From contig CAJNDS010000171.1 in assembly GCA_905221605.1 (NCBI GenBank), positions 62,001-126,000 of the forward strand: DNA of 64,000 nucleotides, written 5' to 3'. Numbering within the stretch: position 1 is the first letter of the stretch; each line of letters starts with the position of its first letter. The notes under the pieces were generated by a model, which saw only the letters and a list, made by a program, of their open reading frames with translations, was not told the origin of the DNA and ran no database searches. Shown here one piece after another: positions 56,760 to 64,000 of the stretch. The translations under genes and the position numbers were made by a program. Source of the DNA: Symbiodinium natans. Its lineage: Eukaryota > Sar > Dinophyceae > Suessiales > Symbiodiniaceae.

Positions 56760-59476
56760 AACTAGTTTTGGGTATGTGGCTCCCCCACCTGTCGTTAGAG
56801 CGCCTGGTTGACATGCTGGGTTATCAGTTTTTAGCCATGGCCTCGGAAGCAGAAATCGAGGAGGAGCCCTCGGAACAGTATCACTACCCAGAGCAAGCTG
56901 CGGTCAAGCGGGCCGCCACCCCTGTGGCGATAAAGCCCGGCACGCATACATGGCCAATCTGCCTTCTCCATCGAGTTTACCCAAGGGCATCGGTCATGCT
57001 CCTTACACCGGAGTTGGCGGATGTCCCTGACTGGGCTACAAAGTGGTTTGCTGTCGCTGGTAAAGTGCCGGCCAAGGGCACTGCTTTGCTGGTTACCTTG
57101 AGAGAAGACAAGGGGGATGTGGCCTACCCAGGCATGTTTATAGAGCTCCTTGCCCCGAAGAAGCTTTTCACCGGCCCTGGAGAAAGTAAGGCCATGCAGC
57201 CAGTCAATATAACCATTGCCCTGCTCTTGACTGATGAACAGCACAACCAATTCGCGCAACGACCCTCGCTGCCGAGAGTCAGCCAGCTTGAGGTTCTGCC
57301 CGGAGGAGCCTCTACCCCGCTTTGGGATGCTCTGTTACACATGCCTAGGGAAAGGCAGCATGTTGCATTGGGCGTTCCGCTAGAAGACTCGCCTCTTGAT
57401 GCCATCCGGCAGCCACAGTGGTTGCCGGGCTTTCTCACAGATTTAGTGCTTGTCCTCCTTATCGGGCTAGTGGTGAGAGGGAACTGGCACGACACATGGG
57501 CACAGCTCATTCACCCGGAGGTCTGCCAAGTCTTCAGAGGCAAGCACGAAACGCAAGCTGCGCAGGCATCGCTTACTGCGGGTCCGGGGGCTTCCAACCC
57601 CTTGCAAAGCTTCCTCAACCTTTGGCTTGCGGAGGAACAATCCTATCGCAAAGAATGGACGCCGACGCTGCTGAGTGGCGTGTTAGCTACGCTGCCTGAC
57701 TCTCCGCTGCCCGGCCAAGAGGACGCCCGGACTCCTGCGCTGTGGCATGCGGAGTGTCTACGCCTGTCCCATGACTCGTTGAGCAACGAGCACGATCCGA
57801 GGACTCGAGCCAGCATCTTTGCGCTCGCGGTTGATACCGCCTTCCTTACGTGCCTCTGTGATACCTTTTGGGGGGCGGACGGACACCTGGCAGCGCTGCT
57901 GGGAGCATGCTCGTACGGCCTGGCCGCTAATCGTACTTCTGTATTCATAACGGGTGCGCCCGGCAGCGGGAAGACACGATCCTGCGCGTTTCTAGGAGTA
58001 CTCCTTGCGTGCCTGACGAGCCGGCTCACCCTGTACACCGCTCATGGCAATGAATCGGTTCGGGCCTATGTCGAAACGGTTGATAGGCTCACGACTGCTA
58101 GCAATGAATTTGTTCGCAGCCGCATCGTTCGCATACCGGGTAACAAGGAGAAGGACACACATAAGCTCCCTTTTGATGTGCACGATTTGTACCGGGGGCT
58201 ACTTGTAGCCACGACACATGGTACGATTGTGGCAAGGCTTAGCTTTCCCTACTCGCAGCTCATTAACCGTCTAAAGGATGTTGAGTTGCTCCTCCGAGAT
58301 GAAGCCCAGCAATTGGGCACGCCTGGTTCCAACACCATTCTGGCGCACATCAAGCATGCACTTGATGTCATGATTGGCGACCACAGACAGCCCGCTGGAG
58401 GATCGCGACCCAATTACCACTTCGTCACGGAGTTGTTGGAGCAGAAGATTTGTGGCCTCAATGCGGTCCCTGCCGACCTCCACACGCCAGCCACCTTGCC
58501 TGCGGCCCTTTTGCGGCAAACGGCCCAAAGTTCCGGCCCGTGGAAAAAGGGACAAGGCGAGATGCCCTCTTGGGGCAAGCCCCACCGTTCCTCTGGAGCG
58601 TCTGAGGTATTGTTCTCAGCGGTCTCGATGCTGGAATCGATTCTCTGTATAAGCATCGTCAAACCGAAGCAAGCCGAGACAGTCATGCAGGCCGCCGGGC
58701 TGAAGGCCATTGTCGGACCGGCTGTCAACCTCTCGCTCTGTTCATCCATGCGCCTCCCTCCTGAGATTGCTGCCATTCTATACGCATGTCGGTACTCGGA
58801 GGCGTGCCGCTTCGAGCTGATAGGCAGGGTCCCTCGGCTACGTATGCCACCAGGTCCCACGATGCAGCACCTGCTCGGGCGGCCACTGCGTAGCCTTGCA
58901 GGCAGGTGGATGGAAACGTGTCGATGGGTACGGGTGCAAGATCAGGATGAGACCCAAACCAAAATAGGCAGAAGCTACGACCTCAGCATGGTCCTGGCGG
59001 ACATTGTGCTCACTTTTGGGCACCAGGTCTATCCTGACTCCCCTATCGGGATGGTCTCTCAGTATGCCAGGATTGTTACCCAAATGAAGTTTATGCTGCA
59101 GTTGAGTCTCCCCGCAGACCCACTGGGCGATGACGATATGAGCCTACTTGAAGCCTGCCAAACCGCGGAAGACTTCCCGCTGACTGGCGCGCCCAACACT
59201 TGGAGCCTTGTGACGTTTCGGACCTTCCTCATGAATCGCATAGGGTCCCTTAAACGCTTCTTCGGCGCTATCACCACGGCCTGCTCCACTGGCCCCACAT
59301 TTGGGATATGTGTCTTTGTGACATGTCGGGCTTCTGGATTCCTGTTTAGTAGCGAGGCAGGGTTTGCCCGAGCCACCTCCTCCTTCACGAGAGGGCTTGG
59401 GGCTTTGGTTTTCGTGGCACCGCACTACTCTGATGGTATAGGTGCATGCTTCCAAATGGCGGCCTGCGCAAGCTGA
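56756..59476 (+). CDS. ORF3: SF1-type helicase / P-loop ATPase
   Basis: 906 residues from an ATG with A at -3. The N-terminal 380 residues are unrecognised. Then come Walker A 'ITGAPGSGKTRSCAFL' (about residue 399), motif Ia-like 'LTLYTAHGNESVRAYVE', Walker B 'VELLLRDEAQQLG' (DEAQ, about 511), motif III 'VMIGDHRQPAGG' (GDxxQ, about 541), an Arg-Leu-Pro motif 'SSMRLPPEIAAILY', motif IV-like 'IGMVSQYARIVTQMK' (about 765) and motif VI-like 'ATSSFTRGLGALVFVA' (about 875). This order fits SF1 (Upf1/Pif1-like) helicases that unwind RNA or DNA with ATP. A clear motif V was not found. Confidence 0.75.
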   Translation: MKLVLGMWLPHLSLERLVDMLGYQFLAMASEAEIEEEPSEQYHYPEQAAVKRAATPVAIKPGTHTWPICLLHRVYPRASVMLLTPELADVPDWATKWFAVAGKVPAKGTALLVTLREDKGDVAYPGMFIELLAPKKLFTGPGESKAMQPVNITIALLLTDEQHNQFAQRPSLPRVSQLEVLPGGASTPLWDALLHMPRERQHVALGVPLEDSPLDAIRQPQWLPGFLTDLVLVLLIGLVVRGNWHDTWAQLIHPEVCQVFRGKHETQAAQASLTAGPGASNPLQSFLNLWLAEEQSYRKEWTPTLLSGVLATLPDSPLPGQEDARTPALWHAECLRLSHDSLSNEHDPRTRASIFALAVDTAFLTCLCDTFWGADGHLAALLGACSYGLAANRTSVFITGAPGSGKTRSCAFLGVLLACLTSRLTLYTAHGNESVRAYVETVDRLTTASNEFVRSRIVRIPGNKEKDTHKLPFDVHDLYRGLLVATTHGTIVARLSFPYSQLINRLKDVELLLRDEAQQLGTPGSNTILAHIKHALDVMIGDHRQPAGGSRPNYHFVTELLEQKICGLNAVPADLHTPATLPAALLRQTAQSSGPWKKGQGEMPSWGKPHRSSGASEVLFSAVSMLESILCISIVKPKQAETVMQAAGLKAIVGPAVNLSLCSSMRLPPEIAAILYACRYSEACRFELIGRVPRLRMPPGPTMQHLLGRPLRSLAGRWMETCRWVRVQDQDETQTKIGRSYDLSMVLADIVLTFGHQVYPDSPIGMVSQYARIVTQMKFMLQLSLPADPLGDDDMSLLEACQTAEDFPLTGAPNTWSLVTFRTFLMNRIGSLKRFFGAITTACSTGPTFGICVFVTCRASGFLFSSEAGFARATSSFTRGLGALVFVAPHYSDGIGACFQMAACAS

Positions 59477-59507
59477 ATATGTGCGCACACAAGCCAGCTT
59501 GTGGAGC

Positions 59508-62500
59508 ATGGATGGCCCTGGCATTGCAACGGCATTACACAAGCAAGCCTTCCGAGAACGGACAGTAGCCAGCATCGTGCTGCCTGCGGAACGCAAAGTT
59601 GGGCTGGACCTCTTTGGAACACCACCCCTGCATCAAGCGTGGGCTTTGAAGGCCACCTGGGGAGATAAGCGGGAGGTTTTTAACCCCACACTTCAGCAAG
59701 AAGGATGGGGGAGTCCCTCTTTCACCTCCAACTCCTACTCGGGCACCATTGTTAGTCTGCAAACGCGCGGCTTCGTCCTGGAGCCCCTGCCCAATGCTGT
59801 GTATTGTGTCCCCTTCCAGCCGGTGAGGGAAGGAGATGGAGTCGCCCAATACCTCACCTGCTTGCTAGGGGACACCAGCATTCGGATGCCGCCCAAGCGG
59901 GGATCGACTCAACGCGCTGACCCGGATTTCGAACACAAGGCCGGCATACTGCGAGCCCCCCGTGGTCTTCACCTCCTACCTGTTCGTACGGGTAAGGCTG
60001 CCTCCGAAACTGCGATTGATGTGGACTCTCCGGGAAACAGCCCTGTGCCCGCGGGTAGTAACAGTCCCGACGTGGTAGTTGCTACTGCAGTCGAGGTTCC
60101 TACGCCGCAGCAGTCGCCAGCCCAAGGCGAGGCTACCACAAACGCGCGCCATGGCGAGCGGTGGGGTACACCATGGCTCCAGCCTCGGGCCGCGAGGGGC
60201 TCCATTGCGGCAGCTGTCAGCCCGCCTCCGCCAGCTAGACGGGACGTTTCCCGAACCCCTTGCGGCACCCCAACGCGGGAGAGAGGACCACTGACGAAGG
60301 AGCCTGCAACGAAAGAGCCTGCGGTTGTGCCGGCCGCGAGTCCTATTGCTCTGGATGCTTGTGTGACGACTCCCTCTAGTGAAGTTGATCACAGGATCGG
60401 AGGGGGTAGCGCCGCCTCGTGTCCACCCCGTAGTGGCGGCAACATTAGGGACCCGCCGCCTGGCGTACGACGTCCACCCAGCCCCCGGACACGGCCCACG
60501 CACACAGCATCTCTGGATGGGATTAGGACGGTTGAGGCGTCACAGCCCCCTTGCGCTAAGTCTCCCACGGACTCACTTGGCCTGACGGAACCAAAATCGG
60601 ATCTCCCTATGCCTCCCCATGGCCTGACGCCCATCCCCGCCAGGCCTGTGCCCGCTGTCCAAGCTCGCAAGGAAAGTCGGCCTCTCGCTTTGGACAAAGA
60701 CGGCTCTCAGCAGCTGGAACCACCAAAAGCCAAGCCTCGAGGGCCTAGCGAGCCCAGCGGCACCCGCGATCCCAGCGCCCCAGCCTGCGCACCCATCATG
60801 CAGAGCAACACAGTCTCGGTCTGTGATCTCATGTGGCGCGCACTTGCAGCGGGACATCACTTTGGTAAGAATGTCAAACCTCGGCCCTACATGAACCTGC
60901 GTGACTCGCAACACCTCACAACACACTGCCAGCAGCTTCGGGCATATAGGGCCTATGAGGTGTTTTTGAACGGCATACCGAACCAGCTGCAAGACTCGGA
61001 TATGCTGATCGGAATCGCTGACACGCTACTGCATCTGCCTGAAACGTTTCCGGCAGCGTATTTGAAGGTTTATGACCCTATCATCACGCAGTGCCTTAGA
61101 TTGTCGGGGGCATTGCAGCATTTCGACCTTGCTGAAATGTTGGATTGCCCGGTCCCGCAGCTGGACAAAGCAAGGCTTTCGGAGTCCCTGGTGGGGTATG
61201 GCTTTCTTACCACAGCGCAGTACATCGCGGATCTTTTCTCTGCGGTGTCGGACTTGCCGAGTGTCATCAATGCCAGTTTTCCTGCAATGCTCAGCTACGC
61301 TGACCCAGATTATTGGCTGGGTGCACTTCTGCTCGCATTCGAGTCCCACCAAAAAGGTCCCCTGGAGCGTACGGCAGGGCTGCCCATTGTTATTGGTTTT
61401 CCTGAATCTGACAATAAAATTACTGACCTGCAGATCAATGTGCCGCCTGCAGCCATGGTGGCCTTCTTGGCTGGCCGCGCTTATCGGTGTCCCACGTGCC
61501 CTACTACCAAATATGTGATGGACGCGCACAGTGGACTGCCACAAGTCACTGGCCAAGCCTCCCAAGAAGCCTTGCAGGCATGGGCCGCAGCTGCTAAGCA
61601 CACGGACGTGGAAACGGCCAGGCTTGCCCAGCCCAGCCTGAATACGTTCCTAGGCATCACGCTGCAGGGCACACAGACACTTGGGCAAAGGCACTATCAA
61701 GAATTTAGGCCGGACCTCCCCCCTGCCCATTTCCTTGACGCCATCCGGCTTGCTCTTGCGGCCTCGGTGGCCAACCAAAACATTGAACATTTTTGGTCAG
61801 TTTTTAACTTGGAATGGCCTGACACTTCTCACAGAATGGCTGTTTTTCTACGGCGAGTGTTGCCCCTAGAGTGCTTGCTCTCCTCGCCCTGTGCTGCGCC
61901 TGTGGAAGCGAACACTGCAGCAACCTCGCCGGAGGTCGTCAGCATCTCTTCCGAAACTAACGAAGGCTCTCCCTGCCCGATGGATGACATGTCAGACGCG
62001 GAGGACGAACCCGAGGCACAGGTGAATGATTGGCGCTTCTCGGAGCTGCGAACCACTGACCTTGCAGCTTTGCGAGAAGTGGATGTCTCCGCCCCTTTCC
62101 GGCTGCCAGTCATCTTTGATGCGCATTGGAAAGGGATCAGCACCACACCCACCAAGCATGGGCCCCAACGTCCCCAAAATGCGTGGTATGACGCAGCCAC
62201 TGCTCATTGGGCTGCCATTAAGGGGCTCATGCGAGCCAAACATCCAACCAAGCAGCGACTCAACAGCTTCTGGTTTAGGATGTACTGTCATGGCACCCCC
62301 AAGGACCCTGATCCTTCGGCCCTGCGTGCTGCAGTCACCTCCTTCCCCTTTCAGTATAAGGACGAAGGTGTTGTGCAGTACAGGCAAATCCAGGAAGCTG
62401 TCCGGGTGATGTGGCTCGCGGCCCAAACCTCAATGACAAGATACATGCGTATCCCCATTCCGGACGGCATCCCTGAGTGGGGGGTTGATGAGCAAGAGCT

Positions 62501-62606
62501 GCCTCCAATGCAGGTCATGCCCAGCCGTACCGCAGGGAAGCGCTCCCATACCACCTCAGCTGGCCATCGCTCCCGGCGTCCGGACTGGGATGGCTCCTGG
62601 CAATAG
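59508..62606 (+). CDS. ORF4: large protein of unknown function
   Basis: 1032 residues from an ATG with A at -3 and G at +4, 31 nt after the ORF3 stop. The frame is open from 59,442, so it overlaps ORF3 by 35 nt. The N-terminal 150 residues are compact, followed by about 280 residues rich in Pro, Ser and Ala (probably disordered), then a helical domain from about 430. A CxxC pair 'YRCPTCPTTKY' lies near 660. The C-terminal part shares most residues with the copy at 47 kb. Pattern 'NIEHFWSVFNLEW', conserved Trp, and basic C-terminus suggest a structured nucleic-acid- or particle-associated protein, but this is a guess; no family is recognised. Confidence 0.65.
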   Translation: MDGPGIATALHKQAFRERTVASIVLPAERKVGLDLFGTPPLHQAWALKATWGDKREVFNPTLQQEGWGSPSFTSNSYSGTIVSLQTRGFVLEPLPNAVYCVPFQPVREGDGVAQYLTCLLGDTSIRMPPKRGSTQRADPDFEHKAGILRAPRGLHLLPVRTGKAASETAIDVDSPGNSPVPAGSNSPDVVVATAVEVPTPQQSPAQGEATTNARHGERWGTPWLQPRAARGSIAAAVSPPPPARRDVSRTPCGTPTRERGPLTKEPATKEPAVVPAASPIALDACVTTPSSEVDHRIGGGSAASCPPRSGGNIRDPPPGVRRPPSPRTRPTHTASLDGIRTVEASQPPCAKSPTDSLGLTEPKSDLPMPPHGLTPIPARPVPAVQARKESRPLALDKDGSQQLEPPKAKPRGPSEPSGTRDPSAPACAPIMQSNTVSVCDLMWRALAAGHHFGKNVKPRPYMNLRDSQHLTTHCQQLRAYRAYEVFLNGIPNQLQDSDMLIGIADTLLHLPETFPAAYLKVYDPIITQCLRLSGALQHFDLAEMLDCPVPQLDKARLSESLVGYGFLTTAQYIADLFSAVSDLPSVINASFPAMLSYADPDYWLGALLLAFESHQKGPLERTAGLPIVIGFPESDNKITDLQINVPPAAMVAFLAGRAYRCPTCPTTKYVMDAHSGLPQVTGQASQEALQAWAAAAKHTDVETARLAQPSLNTFLGITLQGTQTLGQRHYQEFRPDLPPAHFLDAIRLALAASVANQNIEHFWSVFNLEWPDTSHRMAVFLRRVLPLECLLSSPCAAPVEANTAATSPEVVSISSETNEGSPCPMDDMSDAEDEPEAQVNDWRFSELRTTDLAALREVDVSAPFRLPVIFDAHWKGISTTPTKHGPQRPQNAWYDAATAHWAAIKGLMRAKHPTKQRLNSFWFRMYCHGTPKDPDPSALRAAVTSFPFQYKDEGVVQYRQIQEAVRVMWLAAQTSMTRYMRIPIPDGIPEWGVDEQELPPMQVMPSRTAGKRSHTTSAGHRSRRPDWDGSWQ

Positions 62607-62686
62607 ACAGCAAACTGTCATCTGAGGGCTCCTACTGACGCCATGCGAACGCACCATTGAGTCCCTTCATGGCATGCTGCCTAGCG

Positions 62687-62704
62687 TGATGTGAGCCCTC
62701 ACAT
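62687..62704. repeat. palindrome, copy 1
   Basis: GATGTGAG-CC-CTCACATC, 8-bp arms with a 2-bp centre; it could act as a hairpin in RNA or as a protein-binding palindrome. Confidence 0.85.
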
Positions 62705-63350
62705 CTCCTCGCCGATACATGCCGCAAGATTACCTAGGGATATTCTTGGTTTGGCAACCCTCTCGTGGTCTATGCCACGGATTGGATCGTGCTTGTCTTT
62801 TGTGTGCTTACAGCTTGCAGCTGTGAACACCCTTCCGGGTCGGCCCCGCGGTGTGCCTGTGGGAACGGGGGGCCTTTCTTTCGTGGTTGCTCCACTGGCC
62901 ATCTGCCACGGACTACCCTGGACCGGTCCTGCCTGGATGTTCCAGCTTTGTCATCGGTAAAACGGCCAATCTTCCTTTCCTCTGCCCCCTCTAGGTGGGC
63001 AGGTTGCCCGCTTCTATGTGCTACGACCGTGTGTGAACCCCTCGGACTTGAGTGTTGACCATCTCTCGTCTGGACGGTGACACCCCCTTGTCGTACAACG
63101 GCGTCATGCCAATTGGGAGAGACCAGCTAGGGGATGCTGCTTCTGGGCTGTGGACACTTCTACGCGGAGATCAGGTTTCCACTTCCCTGGCAATGTGCCA
63201 TCGAGCACCTGTGGACAACCTGGCCTTCACGAGAGCCATTCTCGCCTGTGCTTGGGTTGCTGCGGGGTTCCCTGCCTGCTTGGGTGTATATCTCTGCTTG
63301 CGTCAAAGCAGCCATACATGACTACCTCCCCATCGGTAGGTGGCCAAGCG

Positions 63351-63368
63351 TGATGTGAGCCCTCACAT
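63351..63368. repeat. palindrome, copy 2
   Basis: Same 18-bp palindrome within a repeated segment of about 30 bp, 664 bp after copy 1. Confidence 0.85.
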
Positions 63369-64000
63369 CTCCTCGCCGACTTCTGTCGGTTTGGGCATGG
63401 AGGGTCTGATTCTGGTTATTGAACCCTCAACCCTCACCGGCCAAGGAGATAGTTGCTTGGCCTTGAGTGCGAAGTTTCGACTGGGGGACTCTCCCGCTTC
63501 CTGCGGGGCAGGTGGGGTCCCCGCCTGCTTGGGTTTACCTGATGGCTCTGATTGGAACGAAGCAGTCATGCCTGCTTTGGCCGTCGGACGAGACTCTTGT
63601 GAGTCAAAAGAACGTTGCGCCTTGTGCTCGGAGAGGCTCCACTGGCTGACCACCATGGAGTGCTCTGGGCTGGTCCTACCCTTTGTTCTTGCCGTTAAGT
63701 CCCCACTGGCTGACCACCATGGGGCAACTTTATACTTCGGATCAAGAAGGTTGACACCTGCAACGTCCCGTGCCAAGGCACGACTATGCCCCACCTGTGA
63801 TGGCGGACTTGTGAACCTTCTCGTGAACGGCCTTGGCTGGTGCTGAATGTATTCGCATCGGTGGCTGCATGATGGTGGTTTTGTGAATCTGGCAACGTCG
63901 CATTTTGCGACGCACCTGCGCACTCGGTGCTACATGTGTGCTCCCGGCCTCTTCGACGATTTCGAGTACTGAGTGCACAGGGTGACCTAGCAGTTCGGCG

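Larger units (their letters stand above)
62607..64000 (+). other. 3' flank of the four-ORF module, with repeats
   Basis: No ORF with protein-like content. Seen are two direct copies of a GATGTGAGCCCTCACATC palindrome followed by TCCTCGCCGA (62,687 and 63,351), two copies of CCACTGGCTGACCACCATGG (63,643 and 63,703), and two related GCCTGCTTGGGT segments (63,276 and 63,522). The unit spacing of about 664 bp suggests an internal duplication. The right end of the module was not found. Confidence 0.6.

Noticed and set aside
59442-59508. ORF4 starting at the GTG at 59,442
   Set aside because: A well-placed ATG follows at 59,508, and GTG initiation is rare in eukaryotes; overlap with the ORF3 C-terminus also speaks against it.
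53686-62606. A bacterial operon or contamination
   Set aside because: There are no Shine-Dalgarno sites, no bacterial gene families, and the paralogue at 47 kb is embedded in the same retroelement-rich DNA.

Overview
The window looks like dinoflagellate nuclear DNA, most likely from a Symbiodinium-type or related genome. Four things support this. A 21-of-22 match to the dinoflagellate spliced leader lies at 52,324-52,345. Non-LTR retroelement debris has the CCHH plus restriction-like endonuclease tail common in dinoflagellates. A diverged gene family is tandemly arrayed. Long intron-poor ORFs sit among GC-rich minisatellites. There is no bacterial operon, rRNA or tRNA.

Layout. (1) 1-1,605, minus: 5' part of an ABC exporter with a Cys-rich insert; the gene runs off the left edge. 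(2) 2,955-6,535: three near-identical tandem units of about 1.1 kb, each with a minus-strand lamin-tail-domain-like ORF. (3) 7,734-13,830: at least two frameshifted minus-strand LINE copies, apparently nested. (4) 16.2-19.2 kb: a long inverted repeat and several minisatellites. (5) 19,177-45,803: one Ty1/copia element, minus strand, with 213-bp LTRs (2 differences) and a CTTAA duplication on both sides, swollen to 26.6 kb by two nested tyrosine-recombinase (YR) retrotransposons at 22,034-31,054 and 32,967-41,837. (6) 46.9-48.6 kb: a 12-bp minisatellite joined to a truncated paralogue of ORF4 below. (7) 48.6-53.7 kb: mostly unassigned DNA with a degenerate repeat field and the spliced-leader relict. 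(8) 53,686-62,606, plus strand: four long head-to-tail ORFs whose first two junctions are exact stop/start overlaps. (9) 62.6-64.0 kb: 3' flank of that module, with direct and inverted repeats.

The two most unusual systems follow. First, both YR retrotransposons have the order YR, Gag with zinc finger, enzyme polyprotein, RT-RNase H, between split direct repeats (A1...B1-A2-B2). In both, the enzyme polyprotein joins a cytosine-C5-methyltransferase-like domain to a TET/JBP-like 2-oxoglutarate/Fe(II) dioxygenase-like domain, but the two domains are in opposite order. In both, the enzyme ORF lacks a usable ATG and follows the Gag zinc finger in frame after one UGA-C stop, as expected for stop-codon readthrough. 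Second, the 53.7-62.6 kb module encodes a serine-hydrolase-fold protein, an SF1-type helicase and a large protein of unknown function from consecutive ORFs joined by TGATG and ATGA overlaps. The third protein is under apparent purifying selection, judged from its paralogue at 47 kb.

All domain assignments come from reading motifs by eye; no database search or alignment program was run.
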